5,866 bases of DNA. It comes from Candidatus Woesearchaeota archaeon. GTDB taxonomy: Archaea > Nanobdellota > Nanobdellia > Woesearchaeales > SM23-78. Every line of letters begins with the position of its first letter. Positions within the stretch are counted from its first letter, which is position 1. Shown here one piece after another: positions 1 to 4,139 of the stretch. A model generated the notes under the pieces. The model was not told the origin of the DNA, did not search any database, and saw only the letters and a list, made by a program, of their open reading frames with translations. The stretch spans positions 1 through 5,866 of the forward strand of contig JAHWIP010000025.1 of NCBI GenBank assembly GCA_019322375.1, written 5' to 3'. Position numbers and translations under genes: made by a program.

Positions 1-145
1 TAGGCTTAAGCTTATCATACACCTGTTTGATTTCAGATGCTAAAGCAGTCTTCTCAAACCTGTAACTATAAGGATTAACACCTGCTTTTTTCAGCTCATC
101 AAGCTTCTTCTTTCTCTCAGATATAATTCTAGTTTCAGTGTCCAT
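1..145 (-). CDS. lysS: Lysine--tRNA ligase, class II (N-terminal fragment)
   Basis: This is the first 48 codons of a gene that runs off the left edge. The translation begins MDTETRIISERKKKLDEL and continues with a NPYSYRF segment, then KTALASEIKQVYDKL. An ERKxKLxxLxxxGxNPYxYRF block followed by a short helix is the usual start of class II lysyl-tRNA synthetases, ahead of the OB-fold anticodon-binding domain. The enzyme would charge tRNA-Lys with lysine in the cytoplasm. Many classical archaea use an unrelated class I LysRS, so a class II enzyme suits a DPANN-type or otherwise bacterial-like lineage. The ATG at 145 is chosen because a TATA box at 171-178 puts the transcript start only a few bases upstream. 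The catalytic domain is outside the window, so identity rests on the N-terminus alone. Confidence 0.8.
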   Translation of the reverse strand, partial: MDTETRIISERKKKLDELKKAGVNPYSYRFEKTALASEIKQVYDKLKP

Positions 146-170
146 ATGATAAAAAACAAGCGAAGGAGGG

Positions 171-178
171 TTTATAAA
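171..178 (-). promoter_or_regulatory. TATA box of the LysRS gene
   Basis: TTTATAAA is centred about 29 bp upstream of the LysRS ATG, predicting a leaderless or nearly leaderless mRNA. A perfect inverted repeat (182-202) begins 4 bp upstream of it, where TFB or a regulator would contact the DNA. Confidence 0.65.
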
Positions 179-181
179 GAT

Positions 182-275
182 TTCTAAAACAACGTTTTAG
201 AACTAGCGAATAAAATTCGCTAATTTCTAAAAATATTTTTTTTATTTTTAGGATCAGAAAATCGTAGATTTTCTG
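182..275. repeat. Cluster of four back-to-back perfect hairpins
   Basis: Nearly every base belongs to one of four consecutive perfect inverted repeats. They are 182-202 (9-bp stem TTCTAAAAC/GTTTTAGAA, loop AAC), 204-222 (8-bp stem TAGCGAAT/ATTCGCTA, loop AAA), 227-251 (9-bp stem CTAAAAATA/TATTTTTAG, 7-nt T loop) and 255-275 (9-bp stem CAGAAAATC/GATTTTCTG, loop GTA). Spacers are 1, 4 and 3 nt. An alternative longer fold exists: 195-202 can pair with 225-232 around the second hairpin. No gene is visible here. It lies between the end of the DUF2283 operon and the LysRS promoter. Function is unknown; it could be a composite terminator, a structured leader or small RNA, a protein-binding array or a degraded mobile palindromic element. 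Confidence 0.85.
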
Positions 276-321
276 TTTGTTGTTTAGGAAATAAAAGAAA
301 TACGCCGGCCTAAAAGCAACT

Positions 322-337
322 CCGCATTTAAATGCGG
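322..337. repeat. 16-bp perfect palindrome
   Basis: CCGCATTTAAATGCGG is a perfect palindrome lying 17 bp beyond the stop codon of the minus-strand DUF2283-like gene. As RNA it would be a GC-capped hairpin at the operon end. Its core ATTTAAAT also resembles a TATA box. It may be a terminator element; a promoter role is less likely. Confidence 0.5.
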
Positions 338-354
338 TGTTTTAATAATTTAAC

Positions 355-711
355 CTAAGCAGTGGCTTTTCCAATGCCAATATCATAACTAGTAGGTATA
401 GTCACAGGTACTTTAATTTCTTCCTTTCGTTTAGGTAAGCCTAAGAGAACCCAAATAACAATACGATAAGGATTTTTATTATCCACTTCTAATGCAGCAG
501 ACCGAATATTTGATAACATGTTTCGTGTAACATTTAGGGGTTTAAAAAATTCAGAAGCTTTCTTTATCTCAAGACCAACAACCTTTCTTCTAGTTGTGAA
601 ATCTATAATAAAATCGCCAGCAATTGCACTTCCCTTTACTCTTTCATTTTTTTTCTTATTAGATAAAAACAAACTATCTACATCAGAATCATATATTATT
701 TTTGTGTTCAT
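355..711 (-). CDS. DUF2283-like protein, probable antitoxin
   Basis: 118 residues. The N-terminal 55 or so match the DUF2283 pattern: a first strand with YDSDVDSLFL (residues 7-16), then IAGDFIIDF (30-38), then KVVGLEIKKASEF (43-55), comparable with the family's YDxxxDxLYI...VDyD...vvGIEIlnAS. Residues 60-118 extend beyond the usual short DUF2283 length and are not recognised. The start codon overlaps the stop of the preceding gene as ATGA (708-711), so translation is probably coupled; a GAGGGG stretch lies just upstream. From family knowledge, DUF2283 proteins are often encoded next to DUF4258/RelE-like toxins and are predicted antitoxins. Here the partner precedes it, the order seen in higBA-like modules. 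Family call fairly secure; antitoxin role inferred. Confidence 0.7.
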   Translation of the reverse strand: MNTKIIYDSDVDSLFLSNKKKNERVKGSAIAGDFIIDFTTRRKVVGLEIKKASEFFKPLNVTRNMLSNIRSAALEVDNKNPYRIVIWVLLGLPKRKEEIKVPVTIPTSYDIGIGKATA

Positions 712-1070
712 CTTCTTCCCCTCGCAATATGTTTTATCATCCTTTGTAATTCCCGGTAACGGACATACATGTGAGTTATCTTTAACTTGTTTTTTAATGG
801 TATTGTGCCAATGACAAGTGTTCTTCTATTACTTAACTCATAAAACAAATCATACATTACGTCACCTTTAGCTCCAATATCCTCATTGATTAATTTGACT
901 TTATCAAATTCCCTAAAATGCTTTTTAAACAAAGTTGGGTCTGTATCCCGCAAAATTAATTTAAGCTCATAGTTATGTGTTTTTTCAATCTGAGCATCAG
1001 TATACTTGCCTAGTTTATCTGTTATCTTCTTAATCTCCCTCTTTAATACATGCTGCTTAATATAACTCAT
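708..1070 (-). CDS. Probable RelE/DUF4258-like toxin
   Basis: 120-residue basic protein with no signal peptide or membrane segment. After an N-terminal helical stretch (1-30) it shows HNYELKLILRDTDPTLF (32-48), a strand VKLINEDIG, then MYDLFYELSNRRTLVIGTI (72-90) and KLKITHMYVRYRELQRMIKH (95-114). The order helix, strand, Y-x-L strand with a basic turn, then an ITHxYVRxR-type strand, followed by a basic tail (RGRR), recalls the RelE/DUF4258 fold of ribosome-dependent mRNA interferases. This is pattern recognition, not a secure family hit. It is the first gene of a two-gene operon with the DUF2283-like gene. The ATG at 1070 is supported by a TATA box centred 26.5 bp upstream, implying leaderless translation. 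It could instead be an uncharacterised non-toxin partner. Confidence 0.55.
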   Translation of the reverse strand: MSYIKQHVLKREIKKITDKLGKYTDAQIEKTHNYELKLILRDTDPTLFKKHFREFDKVKLINEDIGAKGDVMYDLFYELSNRRTLVIGTIPLKNKLKITHMYVRYRELQRMIKHIARGRR

Positions 1071-1086
1071 ACAGAGGGAATATGCC

Positions 1087-1100
1087 TAAACGTTTAAATA
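1087..1100 (-). promoter_or_regulatory. Promoter and candidate autoregulatory operator of the toxin-antitoxin operon
   Basis: TATTTAAA (minus strand, 1093-1100) is centred 26.5 bp upstream of the ATG at 1070, so the mRNA is probably leaderless. A perfect 10-bp palindrome TAAACGTTTA (1087-1096) overlaps the downstream half of the TATA box. A repressor bound there would block TBP, which fits the autorepression usual for toxin-antitoxin operons. The operator role is inferred. Confidence 0.55.
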
Positions 1101-1176
1101 ATTATTTGTTAACCAGGTTTTTATATTTTTCGCCCTTAAGTATAAACCGAAGGAAAACCAGGGAAAGCGAAAAGAA

Positions 1177-1184
1177 TATTTAAA
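1177..1184 (+). promoter_or_regulatory. Possible plus-strand promoter in the intergenic region
   Basis: A purine-rich CGAAAAGAA directly precedes TATTTAAA, resembling a BRE-TATA pair. It predicts a start near 1207, transcribing the 1218-1258 stem-loop region toward the 3' end of the TrmB-like gene. No convincing protein gene follows; a 20-codon ORF from 1217 to 1279 is the only candidate. Confidence 0.3.
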
Positions 1185-1202
1185 TGTTCGTAAAAAATAG
1201 AT

Positions 1203-1258
1203 TTTTGCAGAAAGAAATGCGCCGACTGAGAACAGGAAGAAAGTTGCACTTAGGCGCA
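1203..1258 (-). terminator. Candidate terminator hairpin after the TrmB-like gene
   Basis: TGCGCC (1218-1223) and GGCGCA (1253-1258) form a 6-bp GC-rich stem with a 29-nt loop. Read on the minus strand, the stem is followed by the pyrimidine-rich TTTCTTTCTGC. It starts 17 bp past the TrmB-like stop codon. The segment GTCGGCGCATT recurs after the Pth2 gene. It could also be part of a plus-strand small RNA. Confidence 0.4.
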
Positions 1259-1275
1259 CCTTCTATATTAGTGTT

Positions 1276-2025
1276 TTAGTTCATTTCACTTGAAATATTC
1301 CATAAACTAATAAAGAATTGTTTGAAAGAATCAGAAACATCATTACTTGTTATCAACAGGCATTTTGGCTCATCTTCAAATGTGAATATCCCTACTTTAT
1401 TTCCTAGTATGCCTATTGCTGACGGAGTAACATTTTCCAGAAAACCAACTCTTGTTTGCTTCATTTTAAGGTACTGCTCAAAGTATTTTCCTTTCTCAGA
1501 AAAAACAATCCTGCAAGGAACCCCTTTTTTTATTCTTTCCTTATGCCAGTTAAGAATATACCTGTTATATGTTTCTCTTTTAGATGAAATAACCCCCATT
1601 GCTAGGTATTCATCTTCCTTTGTTGAGGCTATAAGCATTTCTTCTAAAGCTGTTTTTAAGCCAAATACTCCTTTGAACACAACGGCAGAATAAGGCTTTT
1701 CCAAGGTTTTCTGTTTGAGCTCAAGCTGGGGAATTATTTCTTCAACAATTTGCTCTTCTAACTCAATCTCTTTCTTCTTGGCCTCAACAAAAGCCCTTAA
1801 TTTTGAAGGCAGGGCTGCTTGAAAATGCATGACATTATTCTGTACAATCTGTGAAACAAGGCCCTTTTTAATAAGCTTATCTAACACCTCATAGGTCTTT
1901 GACTGGGAAATGCCTGATTTTCTGGATATTGGGGTTTTTGTGGCTAAACCAAGGTCAAATAAGGCCAGATACACCTTTATTTCGCCTTTGGTAAGGCCTA
2001 TTTTCTTAAGCAAATCAGGTTGCAT
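1276..2025 (-). CDS. TrmB-family transcriptional regulator
   Basis: 249 residues. Residues 1-73 form a TrmB-type winged helix-turn-helix: LTKGEIKVYLALFDLG (11-26), ISRKSGISQSKTYEVLDKLIKKGLV (33-57, including the recognition helix) and a wing VQNNVMHFQAALP (61-73). A charged helical linker follows (about 78-108, dimerisation-like), then the TrmB C-terminal effector domain opening with FKGVFGLKTALEEML (117-131) and ending with a FxxxFxxLW-like segment. It is shorter than sugar-binding TrmB proteins (about 340 residues), so its ligand cannot be predicted. The ATG at 2025 lies 26.5 bp from the centre of the TATA box at 2048-2055, implying a leaderless mRNA. It is divergent from the operon at 2153-3020, and a C6-AA-G7 palindrome lies in the shared promoter region. 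It probably controls that operon and itself (inferred). Confidence 0.9.
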   Translation of the reverse strand: MQPDLLKKIGLTKGEIKVYLALFDLGLATKTPISRKSGISQSKTYEVLDKLIKKGLVSQIVQNNVMHFQAALPSKLRAFVEAKKKEIELEEQIVEEIIPQLELKQKTLEKPYSAVVFKGVFGLKTALEEMLIASTKEDEYLAMGVISSKRETYNRYILNWHKERIKKGVPCRIVFSEKGKYFEQYLKMKQTRVGFLENVTPSAIGILGNKVGIFTFEDEPKCLLITSNDVSDSFKQFFISLWNISSEMN

Positions 2026-2047
2026 ACATATGTAAATGACTTCTCTG

Positions 2048-2055
2048 TTTAAATA
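2048..2055 (-). promoter_or_regulatory. TATA box of the TrmB-like gene
   Basis: TATTTAAA on the minus strand is centred 26.5 bp from the ATG, predicting a leaderless transcript. It is 15 bp from the G/C palindrome at 2070-2084. Confidence 0.65.
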
Positions 2056-2069
2056 TTTTATTATAAAAA

Positions 2070-2084
2070 CCCCCCAAGGGGGGG
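2070..2084. promoter_or_regulatory. Candidate operator: C6-AA-G7 palindrome
   Basis: CCCCCCAAGGGGGGG sits between the divergent TATA boxes at 2048-2055 and 2091-2098, ending 7 bp before the plus-strand box. Such homopolymer symmetry is very unusual in this AT-rich intergenic DNA. Its location, where BRE/TFB contacts of the plus-strand promoter would fall, suggests a binding site for the adjacent TrmB-like regulator. It could alternatively be a slippage-prone phase-variable tract. No experimental support. Confidence 0.5.
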
Positions 2085-2090
2085 CTAATA

Positions 2091-2098
2091 TTTAAATA
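2091..2098 (+). promoter_or_regulatory. TATA box of the two-gene unknown operon
   Basis: TTTAAATA predicts a start near 2120 and a leader of about 30 nt. Unlike the other first genes here, this transcript carries a Shine-Dalgarno sequence (GGGGTGA, 2142-2148) before the ATG at 2153. Confidence 0.6.
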
Positions 2099-2141
2099 AA
2101 ACAAATATCAATAACTACTATGAAGTAAAAACAAATCAAAA

Positions 2142-2148
2142 GGGGTGA
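2142..2148 (+). promoter_or_regulatory. Ribosome binding site for the 2153 gene
   Basis: GGGGTGA, complementary to the archaeal anti-SD (CACCUCC-type) apart from one position, lies 4 nt before the ATG at 2153 and fixes that start. Confidence 0.7.
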
Positions 2149-2152
2149 AAAA

Positions 2153-2545
2153 ATGAAGATAATAGAAACCAAGAAAGACCACATAACTTTTGAAATGCAT
2201 GACAAAGATGCATTTGATATCTTATATCAGATAGGAAAGCAAGCCTACCTGCAAGCACCAGCTGGAAAAGGATACGCAGCGTTTGCAACAAAACCACAGT
2301 ATACACACGATGAAATAGTGAAAGGAATCTTTCCAGATGATGCAGGATTTTGGCAAGGGCCAGCAGCACTATACTTAGACTACATCGGACCAAAAGTAGT
2401 AAATGCCTTTGTTGCGGAAGTAGCAAAACACCAGACAGAACCAAAAAAGCTGTACGTCTTTTATACAGCCAAGCTTGATGAGATTCAAGACCAAGGAACA
2501 GCACAGGAAATAATCGACAAGGTGCTAGAATCATATACTAAATAA
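2153..2545 (+). CDS. Unrecognised 130-residue protein, first gene of TrmB-linked operon
   Basis: I do not recognise this family. The protein is soluble, with no signal peptide or membrane helix, and looks alpha/beta: MKIIETKKDHITFEMHDKD (1-19, two short strands), a helix AFDILYQIGKQAYLQA, a glycine/aromatic segment (AGKGYAAFATKPQYT), an aromatic stretch GFWQGPAALYLDYIG (about 62-76), a helix VVNAFVAEVAKHQ, a strand KKLYVFYTAKL (about 97-107) and an amphipathic C-terminal helix TAQEIIDKVLESY. No catalytic motif stands out. The start is fixed by a Shine-Dalgarno 4 nt upstream. It is the first gene of a two-gene operon, 34 bp before the next gene, divergent from a TrmB-like regulator. The regulated promoter and strong translation signals suggest an inducible, well-expressed product. 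Function unknown. Confidence 0.85.
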   Translation: MKIIETKKDHITFEMHDKDAFDILYQIGKQAYLQAPAGKGYAAFATKPQYTHDEIVKGIFPDDAGFWQGPAALYLDYIGPKVVNAFVAEVAKHQTEPKKLYVFYTAKLDEIQDQGTAQEIIDKVLESYTK

Positions 2546-2551
2546 AAAAAT

Positions 2552-2575
2552 CGCAGTGTAATCTGCGGGAGGTGA
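2552..2575 (+). promoter_or_regulatory. Intercistronic hairpin abutting a strong Shine-Dalgarno
   Basis: CGCAG (2552-2556) and CTGCG (2563-2567) form a 5-bp stem with a 6-nt loop. The near-perfect Shine-Dalgarno GGAGGTGA (2568-2575) begins at the base of the stem and lies 4 nt before the ATG at 2580. The hairpin leaves the site free and may insulate or process the intercistronic mRNA. Confidence 0.6.
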
Positions 2576-2579
2576 GAAA

Positions 2580-3020
2580 ATGTACTCAGAAAAAGATTTA
2601 ACTCAAAAAATTCAAGAAATAGAGAAGAAAATGCCGGGCATAGGAGAACACTTAGAATACCAAACAAGTTCCGGTTGGGGATTTCACTCCACATACCAAA
2701 CAGAGGATGTAGAATACATAGAATTTGCAGATTACAAAGTTGTAGCTGCTAAAGTATTAGAGACAGGATGGGATGATGATAGCCCTGTAAGCAAGTGGTA
2801 TGAATATGCCGGTATTTACTATACAAAAAAAGATGGCGAGATTAAGACAAAGACAACTGAACAGATAAAGACAAGAGGAGATACACACCACGAAGATAGC
2901 CCTCTTAAAGGAAAGTACCCCTTTATCAAAGCAGAGCATCTTGGCGGCAAAGATATCAAAGCTGCTTGGGTTGATGCGGAAGGTGAAGAAGGTCCAAGTT
3001 ACGAAATTGAACTAGATTAA
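2580..3020 (+). CDS. Unrecognised 146-residue acidic protein, second gene of TrmB-linked operon
   Basis: I do not recognise this family. It is a soluble, acidic, aromatic-rich protein with no cysteines, signal peptide or membrane segment. The N-terminus is a charged helix (DLTQKIQEIEKKMPGIGEHL). A likely beta-rich part follows: GWGFHSTYQTEDVEYIEFADYKVVAAKVLETGWDDDS in two or three strands (about 32-68), KWYEYAGIYYTKKDGEIKTKT (72-92), a KTRGDTHHEDSPLKG loop, and IKAAWVDAEGEEGPSYEIELD (126-146). The near-consensus Shine-Dalgarno at 2568-2575 fixes the start. The TAA at 3018-3020 is followed in frame by 23 more sense codons of coding-like character, so the gene may have lost its C-terminal helix through a nonsense mutation. 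It is presumably regulated with its upstream partner by the TrmB-like protein. Confidence 0.85.
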   Translation: MYSEKDLTQKIQEIEKKMPGIGEHLEYQTSSGWGFHSTYQTEDVEYIEFADYKVVAAKVLETGWDDDSPVSKWYEYAGIYYTKKDGEIKTKTTEQIKTRGDTHHEDSPLKGKYPFIKAEHLGGKDIKAAWVDAEGEEGPSYEIELD

Positions 3021-3092
3021 TCACAATGCAGCACTGAAGAATATGCTCAAGCCATCGATGATGCTATCTCTACAGAATTAGAGAAGCAATAA
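3021..3092 (+). other. In-frame coding-like tail after the stop of the 2580 gene
   Basis: After the TAA at 3018-3020 the same frame continues for 23 sense codons (SQCSTEEYAQAIDDAISTELEKQ, quoted in part as STEEYAQAIDDAI and STELEKQ) and ends in TAA at 3090-3092, directly before the T7-A-T7 terminator. The peptide would be an acidic amphipathic helix resembling the end of the first operon gene (TAQEIIDKVLESY). It has no start codon or Shine-Dalgarno of its own. The likeliest reading is a former C-terminus cut off by a nonsense mutation or a base-call error. An open stretch this short could also be chance. Confidence 0.4.
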
Positions 3093-3107
3093 TTTTTTTA
3101 TTTTTTT
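3093..3107 (+). terminator. T-rich terminator of the two-gene operon
   Basis: T7-A-T7 on the plus strand starts one base after the stop of the post-stop tail. Oligo-T tracts are the typical archaeal intrinsic termination signal; no hairpin is needed. Confidence 0.7.
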
Positions 3108-3112
3108 AACTT

Positions 3113-3137
3113 TGTTCAAAAATAAGAATGCGCCGAC
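3113..3137 (-). terminator. Candidate terminator after pth2 with shared GTCGGCGCATT motif
   Basis: Read on the minus strand, GTCGGCGCATT (3137-3127) lies 7 nt past the Pth2 stop and is followed by CTTATTTTTG. The same 11-mer occurs after the TrmB-like gene (1226-1216), and a relative (CCGGCGTATT then TTCTTTTATTT, 308-290) after the DUF2283-like gene. Only the oligo-T is an established archaeal signal; the GC motif's role is inferred. Confidence 0.45.
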
Positions 3138-3143
3138 CGGGCA

Positions 3144-3488
3144 TCACACCAACTTCAACCCAGAAATAACTTTGTCTATTGTTTCTGTCTTATCAGGCCC
3201 TAGCCCTGCGCAGGTTGTTGTGCCTGGTTTTACAACTGTGTGTCCTGCGTCTGTTATCATGCAGGTTGCAATGCCAAGCTTGGCTGCTTTTTTAACATGG
3301 TTTTTTAGCTCAGTGATGTTTTTTACTTTAAGAACTACTTTAGCCATGCCCTCTCTCATCCACTTGTTTACAATCCTTTTATCAGCATTCATCATGACTT
3401 CAACACTGGCATGAGCCACCTGAACTGCCATCTTGCCTTTGGGCAGTTTTAAGTCCTCTCTTATCAGGATTGCTTGTTTGTACTCCAT
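3144..3488 (-). CDS. pth2: Peptidyl-tRNA hydrolase, archaeal/eukaryotic type (Pth2)
   Basis: 114 residues, the full length of a typical archaeal Pth2. The enzyme cleaves peptidyl-tRNAs that drop off the ribosome, releasing reusable tRNA. Family hallmarks are all present: the N-terminal strand KQAILIREDLKLPKGK, the helix MAVQVAHASVEV (20-31), GMAKVVLKV (47-55), and the C-terminal block ITDAGHTVVKPGTTTCAGLGP (78-98) followed by an amphipathic helix DKTETIDKVISGLKL. No truncation is visible. The ATG at 3488 is supported by a TATA box centred 27.5 bp upstream, so the mRNA is leaderless. That TATA box is shared with the divergent gene at 3543. The gene is convergent with the two-gene operon ending near 3107. 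Confidence 0.96.
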   Translation of the reverse strand: MEYKQAILIREDLKLPKGKMAVQVAHASVEVMMNADKRIVNKWMREGMAKVVLKVKNITELKNHVKKAAKLGIATCMITDAGHTVVKPGTTTCAGLGPDKTETIDKVISGLKLV

Positions 3489-3510
3489 ATTAGTTTGTTT
3501 ATACCCAAAG

Positions 3511-3520
3511 TATTTAAATA
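3511..3520. promoter_or_regulatory. Shared symmetric TATA box, bidirectional promoter
   Basis: TATTTAAATA is a perfect palindrome whose centre (3515.5) is exactly 27.5 bp from the A of the pth2 ATG (3488) and 27.5 bp from the A of the ATG at 3543. No other well-placed TATA box exists for either gene, so one element probably drives both leaderless transcripts. Confidence 0.65.
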
Positions 3521-3542
3521 TAATGGAAATAACAAAAAAAAT

Positions 3543-3764
3543 ATGGGCTTTAAATCAGAAGAAGAAATCGAGGAATGGTACCTGACAGAAAAGCAGGGAT
3601 TAGAAGATGAGTTCATGAAAAAGATTAACAAGGATAAAGGGAATATTCCTAAGCACAGGGAAAGGTTTGATGCTGACATGAAAAGACTGATTGCCAGGTA
3701 TGAAGCAGAGCATTTCAAGCTAATGGATGCTAATAAGAAAAAAGGAGTGTTAAAGGAAGAATAG
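3543..3764 (+). CDS. Small charged helical protein, unknown (73 residues)
   Basis: The protein starts MGFKSEEEIEEWYLTEKQGL and continues with EDEFMKKINKDKGNI, PKHRERFDADMKRLIARYEAE and HFKLMDANKKKGVLKEE. It is almost entirely charged, predicted alpha-helical and probably coiled-coil forming, with no membrane segment or cysteines. I do not recognise the family. The ATG at 3543 is preferred over an upstream in-frame ATG at 3474, because the TATA box at 3511-3520 predicts transcription starting at about 3542 and the extra N-terminus would lie across the promoter and the start of pth2. Leaderless translation is therefore expected. It shares its promoter with pth2, suggesting constitutive expression with a housekeeping translation gene; a ribosome- or RNA-related role would be speculation. 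It ends 4 bp from a convergent gene. Confidence 0.8.
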   Translation: MGFKSEEEIEEWYLTEKQGLEDEFMKKINKDKGNIPKHRERFDADMKRLIARYEAEHFKLMDANKKKGVLKEE

Positions 3765-3770
3765 TTTTTT
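3765..3770 (+). terminator. T6 tract between convergent genes
   Basis: Six T residues directly follow the TAG at 3762-3764 and run into the stop codon of the opposite-strand gene at 3769. It is the only evident plus-strand termination signal in the 4-bp gap. Confidence 0.4.
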
Positions 3771-4134
3771 ACTGTTTCTCTTCTTGTCTTTTCTCAACTT
3801 CGTATTGATGGGCTTTGAGAGTGAGCTTGCTGCCCTCCCTTATTATATATAACTCTTCTAAATCATTAACAACAATATCATTGCCTTCAAGGTAATAAGA
3901 GACATTAAGCCTTCTAATTCTTACTTTTTCTATGTTTGTAAATTTATATATCTTTGTTGGAAAAACATTCTTTTTATGAGGGTTGTTCACTTCAAAAAGC
4001 CTTATAATAGCTGTCTTGTATTCATCGCTTTTCTTATCAAAACTTAGCCTTCCAATCAATATGCTCTTAGTAGCTACTTTTATTCTGTTCTCCTTAGGAT
4101 TCTTGATTTCCTTTATTTTCTTTTTTTCCTTCAT
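3769..4134 (-). CDS. Unrecognised lysine-rich 121-residue protein
   Basis: I do not recognise this family. A very basic N-terminus (MKEKKKIKEIKNPKENRIKV) leads into a beta-rich core: TKSILIGRLSFDKK, EYKTAIIRLFEV (38-49), NVFPTKIYKFTNIEKVRIRRLNVSYYLEG (56-84), NDIVVNDLEELYIIREGSKLTLKAHQYEV (85-113), then a charged tail. Alternating hydrophobic and basic strands would suit a small RNA- or protein-binding barrel, but that is a guess from composition. It is the last gene after the cupin and Taw3/Tyw3 genes, starting 20 bp beyond the Taw3 stop with an AGGTG ribosome site (4140-4144). A TATA-like TATTTAAA at 4156-4163, at the end of the Taw3 gene, is centred 25.5 bp from the ATG, so it may also have its own leaderless transcript. 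It converges on the small helical gene. Confidence 0.75.
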   Translation of the reverse strand: MKEKKKIKEIKNPKENRIKVATKSILIGRLSFDKKSDEYKTAIIRLFEVNNPHKKNVFPTKIYKFTNIEKVRIRRLNVSYYLEGNDIVVNDLEELYIIREGSKLTLKAHQYEVEKRQEEKQ

Positions 4135-4139
4135 AACAA

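Noticed and set aside
182..275. CRISPR array
   Set aside because: The elements are different inverted repeats with 1-4 nt spacers, not identical direct repeats with unique spacers.
518..814. Plus-strand open frame opposite the two small minus-strand genes
   Set aside because: It is antisense to two coherent, overlapping genes, has no TATA box or ribosome site, and its translation is a low-complexity hydrophobic shadow.
1216..1260. C/D-box or H/ACA guide RNA
   Set aside because: A CTGA box is present, but there is no RTGATGA C box, no kink-turn and no properly placed ACA.
1322..1693. Plus-strand open frame inside the TrmB-like gene
   Set aside because: Fully antisense to a well-supported regulator; no promoter and no protein-like features.
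2136..2939. Minus-strand open frames opposite the two-gene operon
   Set aside because: Leucine/cysteine/phenylalanine-rich shadows of the plus-strand genes, which have strong Shine-Dalgarno sites and a terminator.
3018..3092. Programmed stop-codon readthrough or recoding
   Set aside because: The stop is TAA; neither UAG-pyrrolysine nor UGA-selenocysteine recoding applies, so a mutation or chance frame is more likely.
3112..3414. Plus-strand open frame opposite pth2
   Set aside because: Pth2 on the minus strand carries all family motifs; this is its shadow.
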